Part shown: one piece after another, positions 1 to 10,830 of the stretch
How the letters are laid out: every line of letters begins with the position of its first letter
How positions within the stretch are numbered: the first letter of the stretch is position 1
Source of the DNA: Mesostigma viride
Lineage: Eukaryota > Streptophyta > Mesostigmatophyceae > Mesostigmatales > Mesostigmataceae
Reading direction: 5' to 3'
Assembly (NCBI GenBank): GCA_009746045.1
Contig: RPFO01000059.1
Location: forward strand, 496,501-560,500
Length of the DNA: 64,000 bases
The notes under the pieces: generated by a model
Databases searched by the model: none
What the model was told of the DNA's origin: nothing
Seen by the model: the letters and a program-made list of their open reading frames with translations, nothing else
Translations under genes and position numbers: made by a program

Positions 1-268
1 GCTGGCACGCATGGATGGTGGTGGTGGGTGGCTGGCACGCATGGATGGTGGTGGTGGGTGGCTGGCACGCATGGATGGTGGTGGTGGGTGGCTGGCACGC
101 ATGGATGGTGGTGGTGGGGTGCTGGCATGCATGGATGATGGTGGTGGGGTGCTGGCATGCATGGATGGTGGTGGTGGGTGGCTGGCACGCATGGATGGTG
201 GTGGTGGGTGGCTGGCACGCATGGATGATGGTGGTGGGGTGCTGGCATGCATGGATGGTGGTGGTGGA
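1..268. repeat. 30-bp minisatellite, about 9 copies
   Basis: Head-to-tail 30 bp unit starting gctggcacgcatggatggtg, with copies beginning at 1, 31, 61 and so on to 241. Copies differ mainly by ggg/gtg and cgc/tgc changes. The array is cut by the window start, so its true length is unknown. Forward ORFs through it (MDGGGGWLAR repeats) exist only because 30 is divisible by 3. There is no other sign of coding. Confidence 0.95.
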
Positions 269-767
269 CATATCGCTGGCTGAGGACCAACACGAAAAAA
301 GAAGCCATATCGCTGGCTGAGGACCAACCAGAAAAAAGAAAACATATCGCTGGCTGACGACCAACACGAAAAAAGAAAACATATCGCTGGCTGACGACCA
401 ACACGAAAAAAGAAAACATTTAGCTGGCTTAGGACCAACACGAAAAAAGAAAACATTTAGCTGGCAGAGGACCAATACGAAAAAATACTCTGGTCGCTCG
501 CTGAGGACCAACCCTTAAAAAGAAGCCGTGTCGCTGGCTGAGGACCAACACGAAAAAAGAAAACATATTGCTGGCTGAGGACCAACCCTAAAAAAGAAGG
601 CATATCGCTGGCTGAGGACCAACACGAAAAAAGAAGCCATGTCGCTGGCTGAGGACCAACCCTTAAAAAGAAGGCATATCGCTGGCCGAGAACCAACCAG
701 AAAAAAGAAGTCATGTCGCTGGCTGAGGACCAACACGAAAAAACAAGCCATATCGCTGGCTGAGGAC
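269..767. repeat. 37-bp degenerate minisatellite, about 13.5 copies
   Basis: The unit catatcgctggctgaggacc, followed by an A-rich half (aacacgaaaaaagaag), repeats every 37 bp (starts at 269, 306, 343 and onward). It abuts the 30 bp array directly. Copies diverge by several bases each, so the array is older or less homogenised than its neighbour. The long minus-strand ORF through it is a product of the repeat. Confidence 0.93.
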
Positions 768-2189
768 TACAAAAGGGCATCATAGACGCCACCCTGCTCG
801 CGCGAGTAAGTAGGGGTTCGTTGCACATTTACCTGCACGCATAAATCAGGAAGGGGGAAAAACGGCATTGAACAGGACCACGATTAGAATTGGGCTAGCT
901 ATAAACTAACCGGACCATTTGAAGGCATAGCAACAAACATCACGCTCGACATCAAAAAAGACTGCGCTGTTGATGCACCTTTTTCATTATGGCGGCGAGT
1001 TGAGGCGGCAGATTCCTCACCATCTTCAGCTAGGCAGCGATGATTATTACAGAAAACAGCTATGGCGGCAGCAGTGGTGGTGCGGTTTTCGAAACCCAAC
1101 AGCTGTTGTGACCGATCGTCCGTGGAGCGACCCCTGTCAACGGCCCAGCGTAACCGGCGTTCAGGACGGAAAACGTGGCATGCTCGCCATTCGGCCAACG
1201 AGGCGAAACGCGGCGCTAGATTATTCTTATTGACAAACCGCGCATGCGGATTGGACGACTCACAATGTGACGTAATCCAAGCGTCGGTCTTCACGGTCCC
1301 GCAGGTATAAAAAGGAACAACACGCAGCCAATTTGACGCTACAATCGGGATGTTTGGATTCGGGCGTCACCATGCTGCCGTGGATAACGACGTCCGCGGT
1401 TCGATTCTAGCGTGAGCCCGGTGCTTTTTTGCACGTCGTCTGAGAGATCATCTGTCATATTACCACCAGTCGTCACTCTGCAAAGCGACGTGCCTACTGC
1501 CACGTGGTATGGCAAAAATTTCGAATGCAGAACTTTTGGGGTATACAAATAAATATATTAATGAATCGGGTATAGTAAATGTATGGGGATATATACTTAA
1601 ACATGCTAGCCAATATATTTATACTTTCTGCTGTCCATATGCTTATTATTATGATTATTGTTATGAATATGATATATGTTCTTTCTAATATTTGTTAAAT
1701 ATATTTTCCTATTTACTGCTAACTTACTGTACTAGTTTTTTATATAAATGACTAGTACTAGATAGATTAATGCCATGAATACAAATTTAAAATATAGATT
1801 AAATTTTATGACAATATTACATATATTTATGGACATCACTCTTTTTTTCATACAATAAGTAGAAAATATTTAGTATTAGAGATAGCTAGTCTGTCCAGTT
1901 CATATTTCTTTTATCTAAACAATAATGATTGTAATAGAAATAGTACTAAATACTAATTAAAACTACATAAATACCAATAAATACTTTCCATATTTCTGCT
2001 ACATAATTAAACAATAATGATTAAAACAATTATGTTCAATATTCAATTTCATTTAGTAGAATCTTAAATAATTCCATGAATTAATTCACGTATTTTCCTG
2101 TCTTGGTGTGATCATCCAGGTACCTCGGCAACGACACGACACGCCTGAAAAATGAGCCGGGAAGGTGTGTTTCCAATGATGCAAATCTT
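768..2189. other. Gene-poor flank with an AT-rich block
   Basis: No convincing gene. A TATA-box-like TATAAAAAG lies at 1306-1314, but no ORF with recognisable similarity follows closely. From about 1549 to 2090 the sequence is strongly AT-rich, unlike the GC-rich surroundings. The small ORFs at 899-1294 (minus), 970-1233 (plus) and 1339-1548 (minus) overlap one another and match nothing I recognise. This could be the 5' flank of the transposase-like gene that follows. Confidence 0.5.
1306..1314 (+). promoter_or_regulatory. TATA-box-like motif
   Basis: TATAAAAAG preceded by a GC-rich stretch (cccgcagg) matches a eukaryotic core-promoter TATA box. The next plausible coding exon on this strand begins about 1 kb downstream, across the AT-rich block, so any link to that gene would need an upstream untranslated exon. 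Seen directly, function inferred. Confidence 0.25.
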
Positions 2190-2377
2190 GGTCGCGCTGC
2201 AGCGCGACCTCTTCTCAGTTCCATACGAAAAGGCCTTAAAACTTGTGTGTAACTTCGCAAGGGTCGCGCTGCAGAGCTACCAAAAATTTCATGAAGTTTG
2301 ACTTTCTCTATATTTGCTTCGCAATTGAGATTCTTTTGTATCTGCGAAGAAGGTGGGGTCATTTCGCGGAGTGACCC
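2190..2377. repeat. Three copies of a degenerate 20-24 bp palindrome
   Basis: 2190-2209 is a perfect 20 bp palindrome, GGTCGCGCTGCAGCGCGACC. 2261-2281 (gggtcgcgctgcagagctacc) and 2355-2377 (ggggtcatttcgcgg, then agtgaccc) are degenerate versions with the same symmetry. Related copies lie at 14867-14886, 14985-15007, 15823-15846 and 16316-16338, always outside the exons of the transposase-like gene. Confidence 0.7.
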
Positions 2378-3305
2378 TGCTAATATGTTAATTGTCCGTG
2401 AATTTCTTTTTGTTTCTGCAGCACGGGAACGGGTGTTTCTTTCGCCAACCTCCTCCTCCTTGCGTGGCGGCTTTGCTAATCGACTCAATGCCCACAACTT
2501 GAGCATCGGGACACCGACGCCCCTTGCAGCGGATCTGAAAAACAGCTCGAAACGAAATTTCGGGAATGAGAACCGCAGCACCTCGCCCGCCGTCAGGAAG
2601 CCAGCGAAAAGGCCTGGCCAGTACGCCGAGAAGAAGTCTGTTGTGGGGACTCATCTTGCTGATGAGGCGTACAACGTAGTTCATCACATGAGGAATGAAT
2701 CTACCAAGCGGGCCTCTTTTGAGGAGATTGTTGATGGCTTCAATAAGAGGGCTGACGAGCTCAAGGCGGAGCATTTCGACATTCCGGTGGCCAAGCTCTT
2801 TGATGAGCAGCGGCTTGCACAACTGTCGAGGTCTTGGGTGGCTCGGCTGATCGCCCTTTTTGACGACCTGTCGAAATCCGACCATGACAGAGACGTCAAG
2901 ATCATTTTGGTGTCAACTCTTTTTTGTGGGGACGACATCGAGAAGGAGTTTTCGGCGGCAGAGTTGGAGAGAATGACGGGTGTCCCCGCGAAGACCATTC
3001 TCAAAGTTCGGGCGATCAGGAAGCAACAGAAGATGGAGTTCCTGACGCGTGCGCTGGCGCGAAAGAAGAGGAAGTTGCCCCAATTTGTAATCGAGTCGAT
3101 CGCGCAGGCTTGGACTGATGAGGAGAACTCGCGCGCTTCGCCCCAAGAGAGGGATACCATAAAGACGCACGAACGAGTTGGCAATCGTGCGATTTTGGTT
3201 GGTGTCCAAGGGGCCTACTTCTACCTCACCTCGAAGGAGGACATATATCTCAAGTTTTTAGCGGAGCACACGTACTGGGACAAGAAAAGTCCGCAGTATG
3301 AGAAG
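2298..3305 (+). CDS. DDE-transposase-like gene, 5' part, split by a retrotransposon
   Basis: The open frame runs to the exact left edge of the Ty3 element at 3306. With one AGAAG target copy removed it continues in frame at 13282, at a codon boundary. Residues before about 2422 may be intronic: 2404-2421 reads as a polypyrimidine tract ending TTTCTGCAG, and a palindromic repeat sits just upstream (2355-2377), as in a later intron of the same gene. The true start is therefore unresolved. The encoded segment is basic and helical, with a possible DNA-binding helix-turn-helix (around ELERMTGVPAKTILKVRAIR). I do not recognise it as a named domain. The locus encodes one protein with the exons at 13282-15816. 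Splitting by a 10 kb insert should abolish normal expression. Confidence 0.6.
3301..3305. repeat. Target-site duplication (AGAAG), left copy
   Basis: AGAAG directly precedes the left LTR terminus (TGTTACG). The same 5 bp follow the right LTR terminus at 13277-13281. A 5 bp duplication is usual for Ty3/gypsy integrases. Its exact conservation supports a recent and simple insertion. Confidence 0.92.
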
Positions 3306-3921
3306 TGTTACGAGCCGCACCATCGGCTCTGAAAGACCCTAGTCTAGCGTGGGTTACACCTGAATAAACTCGGAATCTGCTATCCGCCCGGACTACGTGA
3401 ATGTAGCCCTGAATTCTAGCTAGTACGCGGAATTACTAGCTAGGCCCTGAATGCACAACTAGATAAATTATGCATGTACATGGACTGCACGAAGGGCGTT
3501 AGTGCAGCCCAGATTTGACCCCTGGTTCGGCAGACGAGTTTTACTCAAGTCGATTTCATTCCAAACCAAAGATAGGAAGCCATTGTCACCTACGACATTT
3601 GTCCAAGACGGCGTGCTTGCCAGCGGGTCGGCTGGGGGCCGAACCTCTAGCGCAGCCTGCAATTAATATCAGCCGTAGATGTACATAGTATCCGCCAGTC
3701 TGGCACCCGGTACCTGGCAGTCCCGGGTACAGACCAGTAACACACCAAATCGAAAGCAAAGCCACGGGTACCTGGGCCGGCTGATGGAATAACTCGGCCA
3801 AGTCCCCGAATCTAACGTAATAACTATCGAAAGTCTCGAACAATATCAAAATGACTTTCGACTGACCAAACTAATTTATTTTGGGAATTGTTACGCCCAA
3901 ACATGGGTTAGGGCCGTAACA
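3306..3921 (-). repeat. Chromovirus 3' LTR (616 bp)
   Basis: Begins TGTTACGAGC and ends GGCCGTAACA on the plus strand. It is nearly identical to 12662-13276; the visible difference is an extra C near 3484. The purine-rich tract at 3922-3936 abuts its inner edge, identifying it as the 3' LTR of a minus-strand element. Short ORFs inside it are duplicated in the other LTR and are not genes. Confidence 0.96.
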
Positions 3922-3936
3922 CTCCTCCCCCTCCCC
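3922..3936 (-). other. Polypurine tract of the chromovirus
   Basis: Read on the minus strand, GGGGAGGGGGAGGAG lies immediately before the 3' LTR terminus TGTTACG. This is the expected place and composition for plus-strand DNA priming by RNase H-resistant RNA during reverse transcription. Confidence 0.9.
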
Positions 3937-4237
3937 GGGGGACGATGGCTATCGTTCAATCGCACGGGGGCGCACCTCAAACAACGGCACCATGCACAAA
4001 CATGGAAAATTCAAAAGAAAACCAAAACACAATCATAACAACGGGGTGCTGTGTACCAGCGAGAACCCATCGTCATACATGCATATAATACACCAACTAT
4101 GAGAATACTATGTCCCGATCCCTGTTCGCCAGCGGAGCAGTAGCCAGTTCTTCTCGGTGTTGCCTCGCAGGGACAACACCTTGATAGTTGTCAAATACTC
4201 CTTCGTCCCAGCACTCTCCGGCCAATCTCCCGGAAAA

Positions 4238-5107
4238 TTACTGGAATCCCTGCTGCGCGCGATGCCGCCGCAACGCGTTGTAGCCGTGCTCAGTCATGAT
4301 CTCCGGGATCTTGCCAAGGGGAGCCGCGACCACGTCGGCGTTGAACGCCACCTGGTAGCCATTGCGCGTCTGCTGACGCAGCGTAGACTTCTCAATCCAC
4401 ACATCCGGCGGCCAGTACGACAGGAAGGCCGCCATGTAGGGGAGCCGGGTGAACCTGATGAACCCCTGCTCCACATCGACCTCCCCGCACCCAGTTTCCG
4501 CGAAGTACCCGGCAGCCATGAGCAACAGCTCCTTCTGGGCCTTCTCGCTCTCGCAGTAGAACCCCGGAGCTGCCGCAATCTCAGGGAGCTGCTTCCGCAT
4601 GTAGATAGCTCCCGGGATAGGCATGAGCTTGGGATACGCAATCCGTCGCAAGTGGTGCTCAGCGCGGTATTGCGGCAGAGGCGGCGGGTGCAGATCGTAC
4701 GTGGTGGTAGTCCCTACTATCACCGGCTCGTAGCGGAACTCAGATGGCACCGGCGCCGGCACATGTGCGTGCAGGAGAAAGCTGACCGAGTCGAAGGTGC
4801 CTTCTCGCTGAATAAGCACGCTGGAGCCCCCACGGAAGCGCAGGCTCGCGGGGTAGTAAAACCCGGATGGCGGGGGAAAGCTCGGGCGTGGGTATCCCAC
4901 GTCAATGTCGACCACGAAGCCAGCCACCGGATGCAAGGGGACAATGACCCGATTACGGGCATACGTGCCCCGTACCCATTCCTGGGCCGGTATCACGTCC
5001 CGACGCGGAGCGATCTCCTGTACCGGCGTCTCTGCGGAGCGGGCCAGGACAGGTTGAGGCTGCGCTGGTGCGGCTCGTAACCCAGTCGGGAACAGTATCG
5101 GGACCAT
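4238..5107 (-). CDS. Chromovirus accessory ORF downstream of pol (289 aa), unknown
   Basis: A 289-codon ORF in element sense between the end of pol (5304) and the 3' LTR, the position where some Ty3 elements keep env or other extra genes. The product is proline- and arginine-rich at the N-terminus (about residues 1-60), then more globular, with tyrosine-rich segments around 80-230. No signal peptide, transmembrane helix or protease site is evident, so an envelope glycoprotein is unlikely. The frame is fully open, whereas pol in the same copy has frameshifts, which hints at a real coding sequence. I do not recognise a domain. It could be a captured host gene fragment, a diverged structural protein, or a long chance frame in GC-rich DNA, which is less likely at this length and position. 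Confidence 0.55.
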   Translation of the reverse strand: MVPILFPTGLRAAPAQPQPVLARSAETPVQEIAPRRDVIPAQEWVRGTYARNRVIVPLHPVAGFVVDIDVGYPRPSFPPPSGFYYPASLRFRGGSSVLIQREGTFDSVSFLLHAHVPAPVPSEFRYEPVIVGTTTTYDLHPPPLPQYRAEHHLRRIAYPKLMPIPGAIYMRKQLPEIAAAPGFYCESEKAQKELLLMAAGYFAETGCGEVDVEQGFIRFTRLPYMAAFLSYWPPDVWIEKSTLRQQTRNGYQVAFNADVVAAPLGKIPEIMTEHGYNALRRHRAQQGFQ

Positions 5108-5303
5108 AGCGTCTTGTAAGAAAGCCTGTACGGCTGTCTACATACCCACCTACCCTGTCAATATGGACATACCTGTACATACCTCGTGCAGGACCCAGCT
5201 GGTCCCCTACATACGTGTCCTGCAGCCCGTGGCGGCTGCCTACGTACCTTACCTGGACCTGTACGGCCCTGCATGATGAACACCTTTCTTACTATCTACT
5301 GCC

Positions 5304-8300
5304 CTAGTGTAGGGCACACCTCTTCTTGTATTCCCGTAGCAGGCGCTCACATCCGCCTAGCTCGTTCTCCGTACGCCATGAGTCCTCATAGTCGTGCTGG
5401 GTAAAACGCCATCGTACTCGGTACTGTCGCTGTCTGCTTCTCCCGCGCTGGATGTCCCGGTGGTCCACAATCTCGGCCACCTCGTCTTCCTGTTCACCGG
5501 TCTCGGGGTTGTATTCGACGGGGGCCGGCGGATTGAGGCGACCTTGGATGGAGTTCTGGTGATACAACTTGAGTTGATCGCGGTGGAAGTTGGGGGAAGT
5601 GTTCCAGGAGCTTGGGATGTCGACCTTGAACATCACATCGCCCAGCTTCTCCAAGACCTTGTGAGGCCCCAGGAACATAGGACGGAGCTTGGTCTTGAGC
5701 TCACCTCCTACCTTCTCGGAGAAACGTCCTAGTCGGGGGCCTTCCACCAGAACCCAGTCACCTGCCTCAATCGACGGGGTGCGCGCGTCCAGGCGACTAG
5801 CGGTCCTCGCCATATAGCGCTCGGCTGCGGCTCGGTAGCCCCTGACCGCGCTGTCATGGGCCTGACGCATCTGAACCAACAGCTTCTCCACCCCTTCCAG
5901 GGTGTCCCGCCGGACCGTTTTCTCTGCCAAAGCGGGGCTCGTGAGAAGGTCGGTCGGCGTAAGCGGGTGCCTGCCAGTGTTGAGGAAGAACGGCGTGAGC
6001 CATGGGCCGCCTGGGGGGCGTTGTTCAAGGAGAATTCCACCAAGCCCAGAAACTCCTCCCAATTGCCTCCCACCGCGTCAGTGTAGTGTCGCATGGTCTC
6101 TTGCACTGTGCGGTTCAGTCGCTCCACCAGGTGAGAGGACGAGCTGTGGTACGCTGCCCAATGACACCTTGGTGCCCAGTCGTTCAAAGAACTCCTGCCA
6201 GAAGCGAGCCGTGAACAACTTGTCACGGTCCGATATGAATTGCCGGCTGAGTCCGTGGTACCGAAACACGTGGTGGAGATACAACTTAGCGCAAGCCTCA
6301 GCCGTGAGCTCGGCCGGGCATGGGGCCAAGTGACACATGCGCGTCAGGCGGTCCAAGAAAACCAAGATCATGCTGTTGCCGTGCTTGGTCTTCCGGAAGG
6401 GGCCAATAAAATCCATCATCAATGAGTCCCAAGGCGCCATGGGGTCAGGCAGCGTCTTGGGGATCGCTTGTGACCCCGTGTTGCGGGACTTCATGATCTG
6501 GCATGATGGACACTCGCGCACGTACGTCTCGATGTACTCCCGCATACCTGGCCAGTAGAAGTTCTTTCTGGCCCGCGGCAGCAGGCGATGGATTCCTTGG
6601 TGGCCACCGGTGAGGGAGTCGTGGAGCTCATGGAGCAGAGCCGCTCTACATATCTCCGGGACGTACAGGCGCCAGCAGTCAGGTCTCACCATGACATAGA
6701 GTCGTCCGTCCTGGAACTTGCACGGGAGCTTGCCCATCTGCTGAGGGTGCGACCTGATCGCCTCCAGGGCTGCTGCTTCCGTGACGGTGAATCGGCTGAT
6801 CAGCGTCTCCAGAACGGAGGTGACGGTGTACGCATCCGCCTCCTCTTCAGTCTCGAGGGTTTGGTATACGTACTCCGAGAAAATGGTGGGGGACCCAATG
6901 GGCTGCAAGTGAAAAATTCCCTGAGCCGGGACCACGTGGCTGAGTGGCAAGCGCGAATGGGACCCCTCCCCTTCCCCGGGGGCGCGCACGTCCTCGTGCG
7001 AACCCCAGTCGGGGGATAGGTCGTCCATGGTGGTACGACCCGTGTGAAACAAATAACGAGCCTGCGGCGACCGCGGAAGGTCACCATAGGACGTGCCGGG
7101 CGCCTGAGCTGGGACGCAAGTGGTATGTAGTACTCCCAGATCTTCATAGAACCAGTAGTCCTCCCGCCGGGAAAGGGCGTCTGGGACCACGTTCTCTGCA
7201 CCCTTGACGTACTGAATCTTAAAGGGGGCGAACTGGGACAAGTACTCCAGCCAGCGTGCTTGACGGGGCACCAGGTTGGGTTGGGCGAGCAGATGCGTGA
7301 GGGGCCGATGATCCGTGTGGATGATCAGCCGGTGGGGATCAAGATCCCCCTGCTCGCTGATGGCAACGTCAAACTGGGCCCCGAGAAGATGATGGCGCCA
7401 GGTATGGCAGCAGTAGACCACGGCAAGAAGCTCCTGCTGGTGTACCGGATAGTTGCGCTCGGCAGGGATCATAGTCCGGGAGATGTACTCGACCGGCTGC
7501 AACCCCTGACCCTGGTCCTGCAATAGGACACCGCCGATTGCAACCTTGCTCGCGTCCGTTGCGACCACAAAGGGCTTGGACGGGTCCGAGATAACGAGCA
7601 CGGGGGCCGTGGTCAGGCTGCGCTTGAGGGCCTCAAAGGCCTGTTGGCACGGTTCCGACCAAACGAAAGGAACACCCTTCTTGAGGAGGGCGTTAATGGG
7701 GGCAGCGATCGTCGCGAAACGGGGGATGAAACGTCGGTAATACGACGCGACACCCAAAAAGCTGCGCACGCCCTTGACGTTGGTCGGGGTCGGCCACTGC
7801 TGGATGGAGGCGATCTTGGAGGGGTCCGTCGCGACGCCGGCAGCGGACAGGGTATGACCGAGGAACGGTACGCTGCGACCAGCGCGGACCTTGGCCTTGC
7901 GGACCGAAAGATTCTCCTCCTCCATGATGCGCAATACCGTGGCGACGTCCTCGAGGTGATCCTCAAAGGTCTTGGAGTACACCAAGATGTCATCCAGGTA
8001 TGCGAGCGCACAAGTGCGCTTGTAGGACCACGGGGGCTTCGCGCCCCGGTTGGGGTCCTCGAGGTCACGGGAAACCTGCGGGAGATGCGCGGTTCCCATG
8101 ACTGGGCGGAGGATGTCATTCATGAGCATCTGAAAGCTCGCAGGGGAATTGCACAACCCCATGGCGGCCACACGGAACTGATAGTGGCCGAACGGCGTGT
8201 TGAACGCCGTTTTATGACAGTCCTCCGGCGCAATCCTTAACTGCCAGAACCCGTCTGCGCAATCAAGGACGGTGAAACATGTGGCGCCCTGCACGCGGTT

Positions 8301-9494
8301 GAAGATATCGTCGATGCGGGGGAGAGGGTACTTGGACTTTACCGTAATAGCGTTCAGCTTACGATAGTCCGTGACGAGCCGCCACTTGCCCCCAGGCTTG
8401 GGGACCAACAGCACGCCTGCTGAGAAGGGGCTGTTGCTGGGCTCGATGAGACCCCGCTCCAGAAGCGCCATCAAGATCTTCTTGAGCTCCACCAGCTCCA
8501 CCGGACCCATGCGGTACATAGGGGACGTCGTAGGGCCATAGCCCTCCTGCAATTGGATGCGGTGGAGCACCGAGCGCGGCGGGGGAAACTCTTGCTTACT
8601 CTCATCAAAGAGCTTCGCGCGTGCTGCCAACACCGCATTGTAGCGCTCAGTCTCCTCGGGGGTGAAGCCCACACCGATCTCATTGAGCATGAGCTCCACG
8701 GCAGCGAGGTCGAGGCGATACATGTAGTATTCCTTGCCCTGACGCAACTTGCCCTCCAACGACTTGATGCTCATGAGGATCTGTGAGGCTTGGCGGGGTT
8801 GGGTAAATTCCCGCTCGTGCGTGACGTTGTGCACAGTGGGACCCTGCGCCTGATATTCGCCAACCGGACTCCAAAAGGAGCCGTCGGGGAACCACACCAC
8901 GCGACGCTTAATGCTGATGTCAACATCCTGAGCGTCCATCCAGTCAATGCCAATAATGATATCGGCTGCGCCCAGCGGCGCGACAGTGGCGGTAAGCTCC
9001 ACAGGGATGCCCTGAATCACCGCCTTGATGTCGACTAGACCTGGCGAGGGGTTCTTGCGACCATCTGAGTAAGTCACATTTACCACTGTCGCGTGTGGCC
9101 GTATAGTGTAGCCAGCGCGACGCGCCAGTGCCTCATTGATGAATGATGTGGAAGCGCCCGTGTCGACCATGAACTGCACGTCCATGACAGTCTTGCCCTT
9201 GAGGAAGGGGTCCAGTGCTGTTGATGGCACTGCCAGACCCCCTCGAAAGAGGAGCAAGCTGCGGGCCGCACTCCTCGGGGCTGCATGCGTCGGCGGGGCG
9301 TCCGCGTTGCTGCCCGAAGCCGGAATTGTAGCCGTGGCTGGAGCCTCACCAACTGGCTCCATACTCGCGCCGGTATCCGCAACTAACGGTGCCTGTACGG
9401 CGGAGCTACTGCTATCTACACTATTTACTCCTACTACGCTATCTACCCTATCTACCTGAGCTACCGCTACTTCTACCCCCAAGGGGAGGGACAC
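5304..9494 (-). CDS. pol: Chromovirus pol: protease, RT, RNase H, integrase, chromodomain (two frameshifts)
   Basis: The main frame 9494-6078 contains an aspartic protease (VDTGAS), reverse transcriptase (YPLPRIDD, then the YLDDILVYS catalytic loop), RNase H (FVVATDASK, HTDHRPL) and the integrase zinc-binding HHCC region plus catalytic D residues (MMDFIG, SDRDK). Near 6165 the reading moves to the 5729-6226 frame, which holds the third catalytic residue (VERLNRT). Near 6000 it moves again to 5304-6062, which ends in a chromodomain (QYRVRWRF...). The pol frame opens at the gag stop (the TAG at 9496-9494 overlaps the first pol codon), so expression probably uses frameshifting or reinitiation. 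The chromodomain places the element among chromoviruses, which target heterochromatin marks. The two integrase shifts would disable integration unless they are sequencing errors. Confidence 0.95.
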
Positions 9495-10774
9495 TACGCG
9501 CGAGGAACGGATGGCCGGGAGGCCGCCTCGTTCGACCGCCCGGTCCGCTCTTCCCCCTCCTCCACCGGTTCCTCCTCATCGTCGTCGCCATACGCATAGC
9601 CTGCGATGGCCTGGGCATCCAGCCGCCCACTGTCCGAGTCGTGATCGGCCGCGCCTCGTTGCTGCGCTAGCACCTTGTTCACCTCGCGGGTCACCCGTTG
9701 GAAGGATGGACCTGAGGCCCGAGGCGTTTGATACTGCGCGGGCTGGCGGCGGGCATCCTGCAGCTTGGCTGCACGTGCTCCCGCATTACGGGGCCGATCG
9801 CCTCGCTGCGCAGGGTCCGGACGTTTGCCGAAGGCGGGGCCAGAGAACTGGGGTACATGCGTCTCCTCATCCTTGCGGGCGCGCAGGCGAGGGCACTCGC
9901 GCTTGAGGTGGCCAACCTCGCCGCACGCAAAGCAGCGGGAAGTGGCCGGATCGATCGCATTGACCTGGAAATCAGGGTCATAATCGCTCTCCGCTGGCAG
10001 CTCGTAGTCATACGCGTCCTCCTGTGCGACCTCAGGGTCCGCGGTGGTGAAGTGGACGCGCCGGGGTGCCGCGAGCGGGAAGCGCCGTGTAGATGCTGCA
10101 CGGCGGCGGGCGATCACATCCGAGACTTGTAGCAGGTACTGCTGAATTTTTATCACATCCCACTCCTCCCATGGGACCTCGGCATAGTGCTTGAGCACCT
10201 CATCCAAGAGGTCCGGGTGCAGCGCCTCGATGAACCGTGCCTTGTACTCGGTCCAGGTCATGTCGTCAAGCCGGGCAGTGTACGCCTCAAACTCGGTGAG
10301 GAATTCGCGAAACGGCGTGCTGCCCTGACGGAACTTGCCAAAGGCCAGGCGCTCATGGAGCTTGTAGTCCGGTGGCACCAACTTGCGCCGGATGCGGGCC
10401 ATCAGCTCCTCGACCGTGCGCGGGTAGGTGCGTGACGCGACGCTCTCACAGTGGAGGATGCCGACAACGGACGGATCCATGCACATCGCTACTAGATAGG
10501 GAATTAGCACATCAGTGGCCAACTCCCAATCGTGATGCTCGCACCATGCCCAATAGACCGCCAACACCATGCGTTCCCACTCATCGATCTCGCGCGGGGT
10601 CATGTCCGCGCGCAACTTGGGCACGGTTTTGAAATCGGGCATGGGCGGAGCCTTGACCGTGGCCGCCCGCGGGCCTCCTTTAGCGCAAAAGGGCGGACGG
10701 TTAAAGGACGCCGGCAGCGATGGGGGCCCAGCAGCCCGCGGCTGGCTGCGCGAGGTCTCAGCGCCTCGCCGCAA
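9494..10774 (-). CDS. gag: Chromovirus gag, capsid and zinc-knuckle part
   Basis: Encodes a retrotransposon Gag capsid domain (segment around FREFLTEFEAYTARLDDMTW), then a single CCHC zinc knuckle (CFACGEVGHLKREC), then a basic, proline-rich tail. It would assemble the virus-like particle and bind element RNA. The frame is open upstream to 10852 without ATG, where it overlaps the end of the preceding ORF (10831-11544) by about 20 bp in another frame. The simplest reading is that the two were one Gag separated by a frameshift, or that ribosomes shift there. The stop codon overlaps the start of the pol frame. Confidence 0.9.
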   Translation of the reverse strand: MRRGAETSRSQPRAAGPPSLPASFNRPPFCAKGGPRAATVKAPPMPDFKTVPKLRADMTPREIDEWERMVLAVYWAWCEHHDWELATDVLIPYLVAMCMDPSVVGILHCESVASRTYPRTVEELMARIRRKLVPPDYKLHERLAFGKFRQGSTPFREFLTEFEAYTARLDDMTWTEYKARFIEALHPDLLDEVLKHYAEVPWEEWDVIKIQQYLLQVSDVIARRRAASTRRFPLAAPRRVHFTTADPEVAQEDAYDYELPAESDYDPDFQVNAIDPATSRCFACGEVGHLKRECPRLRARKDEETHVPQFSGPAFGKRPDPAQRGDRPRNAGARAAKLQDARRQPAQYQTPRASGPSFQRVTREVNKVLAQQRGAADHDSDSGRLDAQAIAGYAYGDDDEEEPVEEGEERTGRSNEAASRPSVPRA

Positions 10775-10830
10775 CCAAACGGATGTCGGGTGTTCGTAAC
10801 CGGGATCGTTGAGGTCTAACCGGCTCAGAT

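Noticed and set aside
1-767. CRISPR-like regular spacing
   Set aside because: Units are directly contiguous with no unique spacers, and the genome is eukaryotic. These are minisatellites.
457-828. Minus-strand ORF with repeated WSSASD
   Set aside because: Created by the 37 bp minisatellite. No conservation beyond the repeat.
3586-3849. 87-codon ORF also present at 12941-13204
   Set aside because: Identical because it lies in both LTRs. It overlaps LTR regulatory sequence and has no domain.
4157-5080. 307-codon plus-strand ORF
   Set aside because: Antisense to the 289-codon element-sense ORF in GC-rich DNA. The element reads on the minus strand.
4238-5107. Envelope gene of a retrovirus-like element
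   Set aside because: No signal peptide, transmembrane segment or cleavage site, so it is kept only as an unknown ORF.
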